NCBI GenBank assembly: GCA_039566865.1
Contig: CM076944.1
Span: forward strand, 11,058,501-11,122,500
Direction of reading: 5' to 3'
Source: Aurelia coerulea
Taxonomy: Eukaryota; Cnidaria; Scyphozoa; Semaeostomeae; Ulmaridae
DNA: 64,000 bases
Position numbers and translations under genes: made by a program. Each line of letters starts with the position of its first letter. Positions within the stretch are counted from its first letter, which is position 1. Under the pieces are notes generated by a model that saw nothing but the letters and a program-made list of their open reading frames with translations, did no database searches and was not told where the DNA came from. This document shows positions 1-11,884 of this stretch, one piece after another.

Positions 1-182
1 AACAATATTTCTGGAAATCTTTCCACCAAAAGTAATCATGTAGATCGTTGTAAACAAACTTATTTTCTTGATTTTATTGTAATTGTTTTTCCTTTGTAGA
101 TAGTTGGTTTGAATTAGCTTTTGTATCTAAGCTACTGTAGATACCAACTATAAAGACGTTAATAATGATGATAATAATGAAT
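1..182 (+). mobile_element. 5'-truncated LINE 3' end with terminal hairpin and ATG/ATA tail
   Basis: No open frame. The segment ends in a perfect 8-bp stem, TAGTTGGT (101-108) with ACCAACTA (143-150), enclosing a second stem TAGCTT/AAGCTA. A short ATAAAGA-like linker and an AATAATGATGATAATAATG microsatellite tail follow. The same plan recurs at 20020, 47134 and 63441 in this window. Non-LTR retrotransposons of CR1/L2/RTE type often end in a hairpin plus short tandem tail, which is the basis for the call. The element enters from outside the window, so its 5' extent is unknown. Confidence 0.5.
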
Positions 183-474
183 CTTGGTAGAAAAGTCCTT
201 GATATCATCTTTGGCATTATCGTATGTCAGTTGCTTGTATTTCAGGATATATTTCTATTCACACATTTTTCCTATCTGTAAGTTAGGGGGGGGGGGGGCT
301 TGGGGGTACTGGAACCCGCAAAGCTGGACACAAATTAGCAAAAATCCAAAAAACCCCGGAAGCAAAAGACCAAAGCCCGAAAGTGAACTTTTGAAAAGAA
401 ATTCAAATTTTCATGTGTAATCTTCGATTATTTCTAACATTTTCGTTTTCAATGACACTCTGTGCATCATTTAA

Positions 475-650
475 AGGCAGTCTGTCACGTATCTGATTGG
501 CTACAACAAAGTCTGAGCAAAACACAATGGAGGTCTTTGCGAATATGCGTATTTGGAATAAAGTAAAGCTGATCTTTATCACTTTCTACGGTTGTAGAAA
601 GTCATTAGTCATTGTCAGCATCATCCAATCAAATGCATGACAGACTGCCT
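475..650. mobile_element. Short MITE with TTAA duplication, upstream of the GPCR
   Basis: The ends are inverted copies of AGGCAGTCTGTCA, and TTAA flanks both sides (471-474 and 651-654). It is 176 bp long with no coding capacity. TTAA target sites are typical of piggyBac-type transposases, so this may be a non-autonomous relative; the TIR does not match the CCCTAT-type TTAA elements elsewhere in the window. It lies about 370 bp upstream of the receptor start codon and could have brought regulatory sequence, which is inference only. Confidence 0.6.
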
Positions 651-1018
651 TTAAGCATTCGAAAGGTGGCTTTTCGATTTCAATTAACTACAAGGACTGC
701 ATGACTTCGAAAACCCGACAAAATTGGAATCTTTGACTGAAATACCTGACAAACGAGCATTTAGATTTGCCAAACCTGCAACCCGTGAAACTCCAAAGCC
801 CCCTTTCGATTAACACACCACCTGCATGTATTCTCAAACTATTGTTCCCGCAACAGCTGCCGATCATATTTCTTCGAAAAATTTTAAAGGTATATCATTC
901 TTGTCTTGAACCCAACAAAAAGCAGTACTTTGGAGGAAGAACGATATTCACTGGGGATCGACTTGCTGTTGCCATTTAACTACAAGGGAATCAAGGCCAA
1001 GTCTAAATTCAAAGAACA

Positions 1019-2101
1019 ATGTCCTCTCAGCCTGACTTTCCCTTGAGGTATTGGCAACTCGCTTGCTACATCATCATCACTCTGATTGGAATATCTGGTA
1101 ACAGTCTCGTTCTTGTTGTTTTGAAAAGAAATAAAAAGATCAGAAACTCAGCTTTTGGTGTATACATCGGATCGTTGGCAGTAGCTGACATCATTGTCTC
1201 TGCAATATGTGTCCCAGTCTATGTGACATCAACATCTGCATTGCGTAGTCATCCAACTGGTGTTGCAGGAGACATTCTGTGCAAGTTATGGACTGGATAT
1301 TTTGCATTGTTTTATTTTGCAGTCATTTCTATCTACACGCTTGTAGCAATATCATTCGAGAGGTATCTAATGGTATGTCATCCGTTCAAGGCAAGGCTGA
1401 AATCGACACCCAAAAGAGCAATAAAAATTTTGGCTTTCATCTGGATTTTCTCCATCATTCCTAATTCTACCAATTTAGCTGGTCGAAAGTCAACGAAGAC
1501 AGGCAAGGGAATCATAGGTGCCCATTGCAAAGACCTCGATTTCGTTGATGACCATGTCATTATATGGAATGTTGTCTATATCATTGTGCTCATGATGGAG
1601 TATATCTTACCCATATCATGCATGCTATATTTCTTCGTAAGAATTAAGAGGAAGCTCTGCATAAGAAAACTCAGTGCACTTAAAAGCAAAACATTCGTCC
1701 AAACTGTTAATTTATCAGTGATCAGAAGGAAAGAGAAAAGTGTACATACAGTCATTGCAATGATTATGTGTTTTTTTGTTTGCTGGTCAATGAATCAAGT
1801 TTTGTATTTCATGGCGAACATTGGACATGGATACCCTTGGAATGAAAATCTGCCACAAATTAGTGTAGTCCTATGTTGCTTCTCTTCTTGCATAAATCCT
1901 ATTATATACGCATTTAGAAGTCGGCCCTTCAGGAAAGCTCTCGCAGAGCTTGCCTGTTGTAATTCTAAAATATTTGACTTCTTAGTTCTAAAAGAAAAAC
2001 AGAAAAACAGTGGAACTGCTGCTTCTTTGGAACAGAGAACGCAACGTTTGACAGGTACAAGCTATCTGCATACGGCCTATGTTGTAAATGATGAACAATA
2101 A
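1019..2101 (+). CDS. Rhodopsin-like (class A) G-protein-coupled receptor, single exon
   Basis: A 360-residue seven-helix receptor, expected in the plasma membrane and coupling to heterotrimeric G proteins. Visible family marks: GN in helix 1 (27-28), LAVAD in helix 2 (53-57), Cys88 at the top of helix 3 and Cys170 in loop 2 as the likely disulfide, ERY (114-116) followed by CHP, Trp142 in helix 4, CW (255-256) in helix 6, and NPIIY (293-297) in helix 7 followed by a basic helix-8 start. The usual proline after CW is absent (CWSM). The N-terminus before helix 1 is short, and the first ATG gives a complete domain, so this start is preferred. An AATAAA overlaps the stop codon. No intron is present, as in many cnidarian GPCR expansions. 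The layout resembles peptide or amine receptors, but the ligand cannot be assigned. Confidence 0.93.
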   Translation: MSSQPDFPLRYWQLACYIIITLIGISGNSLVLVVLKRNKKIRNSAFGVYIGSLAVADIIVSAICVPVYVTSTSALRSHPTGVAGDILCKLWTGYFALFYFAVISIYTLVAISFERYLMVCHPFKARLKSTPKRAIKILAFIWIFSIIPNSTNLAGRKSTKTGKGIIGAHCKDLDFVDDHVIIWNVVYIIVLMMEYILPISCMLYFFVRIKRKLCIRKLSALKSKTFVQTVNLSVIRRKEKSVHTVIAMIMCFFVCWSMNQVLYFMANIGHGYPWNENLPQISVVLCCFSSCINPIIYAFRSRPFRKALAELACCNSKIFDFLVLKEKQKNSGTAASLEQRTQRLTGTSYLHTAYVVNDEQ

Positions 2102-2494
2102 AGATCAATGCAGAGATTCCTGTCTTACGTTTTCGTTGAACGAGCAAAGAATGCTGACAAGTCTAATTTTTAGTATCTAATATGACATTACAAAAAAATA
2201 CGATAATAGTTGTAAGTAGCCTGACGAGATTTGTTTCCATGAAAGAGAAGGTATGGATTTTACATTTCAGGCCTTGGATTTCGAATTTGAGCTATCTAGG
2301 CCTTTATATCGTGAAACTACCAGAAAACCTTTCCTAATAATGTAAAATGTCAGCTTTTCTCGTACGTTTTACCTACATTGACATTAAAATGTAGTCCAAC
2401 TTGATAAATGGAATTCAAAATGCCGCAGGTCATCTAAAACAAGTCCATCGTAGTATGTTGAATCTTTTAAAAATTTTGTTGCTTTGAAGCAGCA
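2102..2494. other. 3' flank of the GPCR, nothing recognised
   Basis: AT-rich non-coding sequence between the receptor stop codon and the next MITE. No second coding frame, tRNA or strong repeat is seen. Apart from the AATAAA overlapping the stop, no clear polyadenylation signal stands out. Confidence 0.4.
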
Positions 2495-2496
2495 TA

Positions 2497-2858
2497 CACA
2501 TATTTCTTTTTGCAAGAAACTTAGAATTTTGCCCAGCACTGAAAGTTTCTTAAAATTATCAGATTTTGAGTACTCAGAGTTTCTTACGAGTTTCTTAGAG
2601 GTTCCAAAACAATATTCATTTTCACAACGTGTGCCCTCGCGAATTTTTTAAAATAAGGTTTTTTTAAGCCCCTCCAATGTTTAGAAATTAGTAAGTACCT
2701 TAAGATTAATACGATAAAGGAAACAAGTGAAAATATGTCAAAGGTTTCCTTTATCAAAATAGATAGTTTCTTATATTTTCCCAGTACTGGAGTTTCTTAA
2801 TTTTTTGGCGATCTGAGAGTTGAGATTCTTATGAGCAGCTTCTCATGAAAAATACGTG
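2497..2858. mobile_element. MITE, TA duplication, AGTTTCTTA-rich (family A)
   Basis: The left end begins CACATATTTC after TA (2495-2496), and the right end finishes AAATACGTG before TA (2859-2860). The inside carries many copies of the short motif AAGAAACT or its complement AGTTTCTT. A second copy of this family starts at 28115, with long stretches of near identity, for example around the CAGTACTGGA block. The TA duplication and small size point to a Tc1/mariner-type non-autonomous element. No coding sequence. Confidence 0.65.
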
Positions 2859-2860
2859 TA

Positions 2861-3404
2861 CTATTCTTGATCAAAAGATCGAACCGAATTCGGTTTGTCT
2901 GTCAAATCTCAACAATTTTTGTAAACCAGATTTTGCTGTTGAATGGCATCATTGTGGTCAAGGCACTATAAAAAGTAGCGCAAACAAAATAACTAAAACA
3001 GTATCATTCGTATGGTCAATTGACTTGATCAAGACGTTCTATACCGGCCAGTTTGCCACCCAACTGTAACATGATTACAAGACCTTGGAGGATTCTTACA
3101 TGAAGCTATTGCCAGATTGCAATTGACCACAATTTTAAGCATTTGAACGCCAATTTTCGTGATTAAACCAATATGCAGGACTCCTTAACTTTAGTATAGC
3201 TTGTTAAAAAGCTTGCGATCAACAACAGATTTTAAGCTTCATCCAATGTCAACTGTATCAATATCCTGAGTACAGTCAAACTCACAAAAGTCCAATCTCT
3301 TTGGACCGCGGGAGAAATAATCCAGCTCATGTGAATTTAACATTTGATAGTCGGATTGTGTTTTGTCAAGTTATTTGACTTCGAATATTTAGACCTGGCA
3401 TCTT
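2861..3404. other. Intergenic, nothing recognised
   Basis: A short open frame (2845-3069) has no family features. The rest is AT-rich DNA leading into the 3' end of the minus-strand LINE at about 3405. No repeat or RNA gene seen. Confidence 0.3.
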
Positions 3405-5045
3405 AAATAATGAATAAAGAAACTAATCTAATTCGAATATTTACAATAAACTAAATTAAACAAAATTACATACATATCTACAGGTATCATTTGGGTATCA
3501 AATCAAACAAATCAAAGACACATTGTGCTGGGATATATTACATGAGCATTGTATTTCATTCCATCGTTTCATGATTTGTTCTAATGTTTTGAGAGTTTCA
3601 GCTGAATTTATCTCATTGCAGAGGCTATTACATAACTTTGGCCCCAAAAGCCTAAGACTTTTAGAGCTGAGTTGATTTGACCTATAATATTGCAATCGTA
3701 CGGATTTCTCGTTGAACAATTTACGTTCATAGAGGATTTAAATTGAAATAACTGTTGCACGAAAGATGGATTTTTTTTGTCCATTGTCTCATACAGGGTG
3801 TCCCAAAAAACATGTGCGCCGTTTGAATGGCTACTGTGGAGGAGCCATAAATCTAACTTTCCTGTTTTTCAGATTATTGAATAGAAGAGATTTCAACTTA
3901 GAGTTTGGCATCGAGTTTGTGTAAATCTGACAAGGGGTTGCTGATTTATTGAGAAAGAACGTCAGAATCATTCGTTGCTTCAAAACCAGAGGATTTTTGT
4001 CCGTACTTAACCTTATAACTTGAATTTTGATATGAAATGAACTTAAACTTTACAGTTATGCCAGGAAACGCATTAGGGAGTAATCAATGACCATATAACT
4101 CAAGAATATTGACCAAGCAGCTTGCTGAACGCAATATTGTTGATTTAAGTCGACTTCATCACTTCTAGGAAGCCAAATATCTGATGGACGCATGCCATGG
4201 ACTGAAAAACTTGTGTTGCACATTGCCATTCCTAGCAACCCTAGATATGTCCAATATTTTTGGTTGTCACAAAATTCAATGTATGACTATCAGTCTCACT
4301 TATGAACATCAGAGAACAGGGCTAGATATGTTTTTTACAATCAATTTCGTTGATTTTAACGTCATGGAGAATAATAAATCCTCTGGTTTTGAGGCAGCCA
4401 TTAATTTTTGCTTCCTTGCTCAATAAAACAGCAACTGGTAATCAGATTTACTAAAACTTGGTAGCAACCTTTAATTGAAAATCTCGTCTGTCAAGAGTCT
4501 TAAAAACAGAACAATTGGATTTATGGCTGCTCCGCAGAAGCCACTCAAACAGCGCACATGATTTTTCGGACACCCTCTATATTTTGACACCAAAGGTATG
4601 TAAGGGAGAAACATGCATAAGCATTCGAACTGTTTATGATGATGATCATCATATTGAAATCGTAAGGCATGTTCTTGTATCCGTTTGAATTTATGCAAAG
4701 ATTTAGCTTATGAAAAATGCCATACAAGTGGACAACATTTGAAATTTGAATGCACAAAACCCTGAAATAGAATGGTTCTTGTTTCGAAACCAATAAATCG
4801 TTTTGGTCTTTTCAGAACATTCAGCTGATTCAGCTGATTCGTAGCTTTTTCACAATTTAGAAGTATGAGGGTCAAAGTTCAACTTGTTATCAAGTTCGAT
4901 ACCAAGCAGTTTCGTAATGGATTCTGGTTTTATGTTAAGACCCTTAATTCTTTTGTTGATACCAGTGGTGTCAGATCGGTTCTTTTTTGCAATTATGGCA
5001 TGATATTTTTCAGGATTCACAATTATTTCATTGTATGCAGGCCAA
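3405..5045 (-). pseudogene. LINE reverse-transcriptase C-terminal half, split by a MITE
   Basis: Read from 5045 downwards, the frames give recognisable CR1/L2-type reverse-transcriptase thumb sequence (IIVNPEKYHAII, then LLGIELDNKLNFDPH), then FETRTILFQGFVHSNF and a CCPLVWHF-type segment, a HALRFQYDDH stretch and, after the MITE at 3794-4577, the terminal KSLRLLGPKLCNSLCNEI block. If one TA and the MITE are removed, the frame runs through the insertion site without a break (SKY then ETMDKKNPS). Frameshifts and stops elsewhere show it is dead. The 5' half is missing, and its upstream end abuts another LINE in the opposite orientation. Confidence 0.7.
3794..4577. mobile_element. Mariner-type MITE with GGGTGTCC ends inside the LINE
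   Basis: Long imperfect inverted ends of at least 60 bp: the left begins CAGGGTGTCCCAAAAAACAT and the right is its complement with changes. TA flanks both sides (3792-3793, 4578-4579). The GGGTGTCCCAAAAA start is typical of mariner-like elements. 784 bp with no transposase. It lies in the minus-strand LINE frame, and removing it restores that frame, which fixes the order of events. Confidence 0.75.
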
Positions 5046-5475
5046 TCCAAGCAACCTTGGAAAAGTTCAAATCTAGCTTCTATCCTAATTGCTTATCTGA
5101 ATGGAACAAACATGATCCTGAGCTTGGACTTGCACCCACAGTTGCTATTTTTAACAAAAAATACATGCATTAATCCGCCCCACCCTGCAAAATCTGCCTT
5201 TGGCACTCCGAACCAATATACCTTTCCCATCTTACTAAATTTAGGGCCGGTCTCAGTAAATTGAATTTGCATAAGATCAAAGATAATTTCTGGGATATTT
5301 TAAACCAAATATGCCCTACAGATGATGGCATTGAAGACACTGAGCATTTCTTGTTGTTTTGCTCTCTATTTGATTTGCAACGACGAGATCTTTTCGCTGG
5401 AGTTTTGGGTATATTACGACTATTTGGACACAAAAATCTTTCAAAGAAGGTCTTTATGAAATATTAATTGTTTGG
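5046..5475 (+). pseudogene. LINE C-terminal domain fragment, head-to-head with the previous LINE
   Basis: Plus-strand frames give a typical LINE C-terminus: FKSSFYPNCLSEWNKHDPEL, then after a frameshift at about 5173 LSKLNLHKIKDNFWDI and the Cys/His stretch DGIEDTEHFLLFC. The C-terminal sequence belongs to a different family from the minus-strand LINE to its left, so two independent insertions are more likely than one inverted copy. Frameshifted, truncated at the 5' side, non-functional. Confidence 0.65.
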
Positions 5476-8400
5476 CAATAAAGACCTGCGTATTGATGTG
5501 TTCAGAAAATTTTTGAGTTGACTCTATATTTCCACAAATTGATCCACAAAACCGGTCGGTTTGATTGAGATCATTTAAAACTTTGTTGTAAGTCAAGAAA
5601 CCATCAAGTCCCTCCCTTTTTTTCTTCTGAAGTAGTTACGTGTAGTCAACATTATTTCTATAAACTTATAATTTGAATAAATGATTGCTGTGAAGATAGT
5701 AACTTTTAACTTTTAAGTTATAACTTTTTCATGAAAACCCCTGATTTTTGCATTAAATCTAACGATCAAATTGATTTAATTTGTTTGTTTTATGTTTACG
5801 GTAACTGTAACAGTTAAGTTAAACGGTTGCTTCTTTTACAAATAGAAAAAAAGGTAATTTATATAAAAGTTGAAAAAAAATGGATCTAAAACAGCCCTGA
5901 AGAGTACCTGGCAGATTGGTCTGAAATGAACTATCAGCATTGTCAATTTTAACACACTGCTCTCGTTGCTTCTTGACGCAAGAATAAAGAATTTTGATAG
6001 AACCCATATACAGAAATTTTTGCAAATAGTAGATCGTGAGGAATGCAGTCAAATACCTTTAGAGATCCATCAGAACTGTGCCTACAAAGTTTGTGCCTTC
6101 ACAACGTTTGTGTAGGACTGCGCCTACAACGTTTGTCAGTCTTATGAGTGGATCAGATACTTCTCGACCCAATAGAAGCTCGAAAGCCTTGCAATCGAGG
6201 CTTCAAAAAGGCGAGAGGCTATCAAAGTAATCTAAACATATATAAGCATTCGACAAGAATAACCTTGCAAAGACAACCGGCCGATTCACGTACCGCACCA
6301 TATTTGGGTAACTGATTTACGTCCACAGGAAATCCTGATATCTGATAGGCGAGAGTTTGACCACAAGTGTCTTGAGCCAATTTAATATGCTTACATTCTT
6401 TTTAATCTTCAGTCTAAATTGTTGCAATATTGAATAGCACAGTGAGAATAGACCAAAGAGCACCTGGAAAAAAGGAGCCTTTCTGTTTGCAAATGGTGCT
6501 AAATAGAGGTCAGCACTCATCTTCTGTCGTATTTGATCATGAGAATCCCTGGAAAGATCTGATATACGCAAGTATCCGAATAATAAAATTCGAGTTTAGC
6601 TGAAGAAATTTCAAAGGGGGGTTGGAACCGATACTTTTTGTCCGTCTTATAATAATCCTACATGTTCAATCCTATTTCAGCAAGCTTGACTGTAGTGCTT
6701 ACCTAAATATCAGACATTCCTAAGCCTGTTGTTTTGATGCAAACAGTTTGACCAAGCTTCTACAGTGGAAATTGCAGAATTGTGTTTCATCAAGCATTTA
6801 GTTCAGCTGTAAGCCTATTTCCGCAATCTTTAGGGACGTTTTGAAGGGTTCTTGAGGCTGCTTTCCCAAGAGAATCTCTCGTAATTTCAGAAACAAGTGG
6901 CCAATTTCATTCGAATAAACTTTAAAACGGATTGGAGTTTCTGTTACTGAATAATATGTCTCCCAATATTATTGTCTTGATATCCAGGAAACATGGGCCT
7001 TTCATACGGGGCTGTATTTTTATTGACTCGCGGTAGGCGGCACATTTTCCAATGAACTTTAAAATTGATGCTGGAAATATTATCACCCTATTCTGTCTAG
7101 CTTGAACGAAATTCAGATAGTTTGCTATAATTCCAGTGAGAGCATGTTGATAACATCATTGTTCTTTCAGAAAGTTACGGAAGCTTGGTAAATCTTGGTA
7201 AACACTGCACTTCAAAATATCAACATTTCATGGCTATCTTGAAAACATGTAATGTGGAATATTGGAATGCTTGCCATTCCATGTTTTCAAGATAGCCAAA
7301 TTTCATGACAATTCTCCACCTGGAAACTAAGAGGAAAGGTTGCCAATTTCCTATGATTTCTGATGTAAGAGACGGACACTTCCTTTTCCTCCTAGCTTCT
7401 TCAAATACATTGTTAGTTTTTGCAAAATTTCTTCCTCCAACCCCATAGGAAATTTAAAGATGTTTTGCAGTGAACGTCGTTTTCTTGAACAATCTATTAA
7501 ATTCCCTTAATCAATTTAGCATGTGTATGGTGTTTTTAATGCCTTGAATGCTTTTCAAGCAGTTATAGATACTTCCTTTCCCATTTTCTATTGAATATGC
7601 TTTCGTATTTCCTTCCATAAAAATACAGCTGCTGTAGTTCAAAACAAATGATGACATGGCAAATAATATTTCCTGTGTACAATTTGTTTGAAAGAATACT
7701 GCAATAACATTTGACAGGATTGATTTCAGCAACTTTTGAGAAGATTTGCAACCATGCTAAGTAGGTCTGCGTGACGGCTATAGTTGATTGTTGGACCAGA
7801 ATGCTTCGGGCAAACCACCAATAACGAGAATAACTGAAAGAGCCCTTTGCAACACCAGACATTTGAGGCTATTTACCAAACAAAATCGAATAAAACAAAC
7901 AAAAAGCACCCCTGAAAATGCATTTCTGCAACGTGATCTAAAATCATGGGCTCCGACCATTTCATTCAAATAATGTTGCAATAGTATAGCTTCACAAAAT
8001 AAGCTTGCATGCAGACACTATTACTTTATTTTCAGAGCGGTTTCTCCTCCTAAACAGTTAGTGCATCAGCATTTAAATCCTTGTTCTCAATTTATAAGAA
8101 ACGCTGACATTTTCCTGACTGGCAGAAGTATATCCCCTTTGTTTGCGTACCATCTGTATCTTTGATCATGTCGTCTAATATTTAATTGGCGCATGCATGA
8201 ACCAGAAAAAACCCTGCTGTGTGTTCAGTGCTTTTCCTATCCTCTTTACAGGCCACTCTATTGACTCTAATTCAACACTTTGGTACCTCAGTCCTGAGAA
8301 CCACATGTGACCTAGAATGAGGATTTGGTTGCTAATGCTCAAGCTCTACTGGAGGAGAAACCTCTTTGACAAGAAATTAGTAGTCTGCCAAAGGTTACAC

Positions 8401-8819
8401 AAAAGAGAATTTAAAGATATCTTTATAAAGATCAGAGTGCAGAATCGGGACAGGTGCTTGTGTTTATTTTGCTTCTACAAAATACCTCCAAGTCTTGCAC
8501 AGAACCACCCTTTCAGTCAAGTTTTAAGAGTCTGTCTTGAATTTAAAAGCTACAAATTAATTACAGAAAAAAGGAATTTCACGCTCGGTTGGCCAAGGCA
8601 AAAACAAAACAAACCAAGCCACAAAATGTCCCTGAACCGATGCAGCTAGCCTGTCTATTGAGCATGCTAGAGTGAGTTTGCAGAGCAGGCATTAACCATC
8701 TATTCAAACGAGAAAGATATATAAAAAGATCTACCTGCTGCATACTGTCTAGTCGTTCAGAAGCCAGTTGACAGCTGGTTGAAGTACACATTGATTTCTT
8801 TTGATCATATTTATATTTA
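5476..8819. other. Intergenic stretch without recognised genes
   Basis: Several open frames of 60-110 codons exist (for example 8317-8649, + and 7563-7862, -), but none shows a domain, a codon pattern or splice sites I can support. A short near-direct repeat about CCTACAACGTTTGT lies at 6080-6135. A strong hairpin at 7231-7298 is listed separately. Otherwise nothing is seen. Confidence 0.3.
7231..7298. other. Strong hairpin of 17-19 bp
   Basis: TGGCTATCTTGAAAACATG on the left pairs without mismatch with CATGTTTTCAAGATAGCCA on the right. An inner TGGAATG/CATTCCA stem is separated by an asymmetric bulge of about 12 nt on the 5' side. At about 68 nt it is in the size range of a microRNA precursor or a very small palindromic repeat. 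No target duplication is seen. Function unknown. Confidence 0.35.
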
Positions 8820-8821
8820 TA

Positions 8822-9603
8822 CCGGGTGTCTCAAAAAAGTACCCCCTTTTGACCGAACAAGGGAACAAAACGATAAAATTTCGGGATTTTGTTAGTTCAT
8901 AGCTACATTTCTTGATCTTCAACTAAATTGCACATACCTTGCATTTAATAATCGCCCACCAAACATCAGAGATATGAGTTCACAAGGTCAACATTTGGAG
9001 TGCACCCGAAACCAGAAGTTTCGAGAAAGGGCGTAGCCATGATTTGACATTACATACATTTCTCAATATGAATTGTCGACTTTGAACTTTAGTTTTTACT
9101 TTTAAAGTAATTATAACTTGAATTGCTTCAAATTGTTCTTGAAATGACTTTTCTTTTGAGGAATCGGTCCTTGCATTGTATTGCACCGCAAGTGTTTGTA
9201 TCAAAGACGAGGAATAGGAACACATGCACGATTATTTTGGATATATGACAACACTTTATCATTCTTACCACATTTTTATTATAATCGTTTAATCAGGGCT
9301 CGTGCGTCTTTTATTCTTTTCAAAAGCAAACCACTGAAAATTAAAGTTTACAGGTGCTTTGGAAAATGTCCATGATACAAATCATGGCTAGGCCCTTTTT
9401 CAAAACCTGTGGTTTTGGGTGCACTGTAAATTTTGACTTTGCAAGCTTGTATCTTCGGTGTTTGATGTACGATTTTTAATTGCAAGGTATGCAAATCAAA
9501 GTTGAAGATTTATAAATCTAGTTGTGAACTCGGAGAGGAATGATATCTTATCGTTTTCTTCCTATTTCCAGTCAAATGGGGTACTTTTTTATGAGACACC
9601 TGG
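8822..9603. mobile_element. Mariner-type MITE with CCGGGTGTCTC ends (family B)
   Basis: The left end is CCGGGTGTCTCAAAAAAGTA and the right end its inverted copy with one insertion. TA flanks both sides (8820-8821, 9604-9605). 782 bp, no transposase frame. Much of the inside is itself weakly palindromic: the block around the sequence CATGATTTG occurs near both ends in opposite orientation. A second, truncated copy in reverse orientation starts at 51433. Confidence 0.8.
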
Positions 9604-9605
9604 TA

Positions 9606-10688
9606 GATGAATGTATCCATCGGTTAGACTTATGACGATGAGTCCCTTGTATCCCTGCGGTACCTTGCTCACAGGGACTCATAATGAAACAGTTAAAAAC
9701 CTGACCCTATCTTCTGCATTCGATTGATCGAATCTGGATCGAACGACTGCTTCGGCTCTGTTCAACGGTCACTCCTCAGAAAGGAAATGCGATAGAAGCC
9801 ACGGTAAGCAGACACTTAATCAACAAAACTTGGTATTCATCTGAAGAAGAAAGTTCACTTTACCTGGTGAGTGCAAAATAAGTCTTTTAATGCTGCAATG
9901 TCCACGTTTTTAAGACCAAAACATACCAGAGAAATCTTCAAGTACCTGCCGCAGCAACTTCCTTCAAATCTAGTCAAGTGAAGATGAGGCTCAAATCCTT
10001 ACTGGTTGTCAGAGCATGCGGAAATCATCCAATTTCATGCTTGTCAGCCAATGGGATCTCCGCTTTCTAGCCCCTGGAGACAAAATCGGTAGTTTGAGGT
10101 AAATTTTCTAGTACCCCCACTAAAACTGAAATGGATGCTAGAATACTTCAGTTATTCGCAATTTTTTTTTGATAAATCAGTTGTGGGGATGTCCGTCCAG
10201 AGTTGTTTACATGTTTAGGCACATAGCTTGTTTGGGGCCGGAGCTGCGTTCATTTTCCGGTCGAAGAATATTGACCTTCGTTGAAATATCTATAGAAATC
10301 GCTACAAATGAGATATACAGATAAGAATTTCAGCAATTATGCATACTGACCTCAGCAATAACCCAAACTCCTTTACTGCTATCATATCTCAAAATTGCAG
10401 GCAATTTCTAATGATTTCTGGTAGAGATATCATTTGGGCCTAAGCTTGTCCTCGCTTAAAACTCATTCCATTGCACTTAAAAAGTAATGGTAAAATTCTA
10501 GAGCTGAATAATGCACTTACCCATGACTCAGGCACCAGTTTGACTTCGTTTGCCTTTTTACATTAGCAAATTTTTATAAGAAACGACCAGTTGTGGGTGA
10601 ACTGCAAAAACTTTCCTCGGTCCATATTTTTATCTGCACAGTCTATCCGCTTCAAACACAAACAGTGAACTTTGTATCATAAAAGTCT
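9606..10688. other. Intergenic, nothing recognised
   Basis: No convincing open frame, repeat pair or RNA gene. Sequence is mixed and somewhat less AT-rich at 9640-9800. It ends at the 11-bp target duplication of the foldback element. Confidence 0.3.
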
Positions 10689-11505
10689 TGCATCACAGAG
10701 CATAGCCGTCAAATCTTTTCTTTTGTCAAAAGATCCCGTGGGGTTCTGACTCACGCTCTGATCAGATCGCATTTTCTCCTATGATTGACCAATCAGGTGC
10801 CGTCGTTGTGTTTACTTCCGCGTTTTGCAGCAAAACTTAGGCCATTTTCGGCCGTTTTGACCACTCTCCGGAAAAAATCATTGCACGATCGGATAAATCG
10901 AATTTCGTCAAAATTTCAATTGGAGAAGATTCTCCATGCTTTGGACCATAAGTGTTTTCGGTATGGCTTTGCGATCACGAAAAATAGCAGAATTGTGGCA
11001 TTTTTAAGCTCAATGCAGTCATTCATCGGTTACATACTCTATGATTAGCAAAAAGAAGAGTAGAAAACTGAAAACCTGAAGAAGAACTAGTGCATACACA
11101 TACCTCAGATGGATTTAATAACAAACATCCACTTTTTCTGCCGCGATCTACAGCGAGTTTCACCAGCAAATAACACAGTCAACAAAAATAGGCGCGAGAA
11201 CTTGAATGATCAGCTACATGCCATCGTCGAGTGAGAACAACATCCGATTCCAATGAACAGAAATATGAATAAATCAACGGTGAATAACGAATACATGAAC
11301 TTGCCATGCTGAAGATTACGGGAGTAGCTGTACGTCCACTCTGGCCCAGAAAGAACAATTTTGTGATGTCTCTTTCGATAAACCATCTATGGATAAACCG
11401 TGCCACCATTCCTTTATCCAACTTGCGGCTATCGTTGCCAGATGGAAACCGGCAATAACATTACCAAAGCGATGTACGAATTGATCGGTCACATCCCATC
11501 TTTTA

Positions 11506-11884
11506 CACGTTTTTTTATTTATAAGAAACTGGTTTATAAGAAACTAGTACTGCGATGATCAAAAATTTAAGAAACTCTAGTACTACGCTCAAGAACAGTT
11601 AAGAAACTCTAAAACCTTATTTCTGTACGTCTCTCTTATTCTATGTCTCTCTAACAAAGGTATATTCGTCTTTCCTTGCCTTTTAACTGCAAAATTGGTA
11701 AATTTTTGCCTTAATGTGCATGGCTTCTTCTTGATGACAATGTTAATGCAAAATGGAAGCCCTTTGTCGAGAAGAAGGCTCAACTTCGAACAATACCGCA
11801 ATTTTAGGCCCAAAAAATAAGAAACTAATTAAGAAACTTTTAGTACTAAGTGCTGATCCAAGTTTCTTATATAAAAAAAACGTG
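11506..11884. mobile_element. MITE with TA duplication inserted in the left foldback arm
   Basis: It begins CACGTTTTTTTATTTATAAG and ends AAAAAAAACGTG, flanked by TA (11504-11505, 11885-11886). The right arm of the surrounding foldback has the exact uninterrupted site at 13508-13515 with a single TA. So the 379-bp insertion came after the arms formed. It contains several AAGAAACT motifs, as in the family at 2497 and 28115. Confidence 0.9.

Noticed and set aside
4850..5475. Single LINE inverted by twin priming
   Set aside because: The two parts carry different, non-overlapping C-terminal families, so two insertions are simpler.
8317..8649. 110-codon frame as a host gene
   Set aside because: No domain, no splice context, and composition like surrounding DNA.
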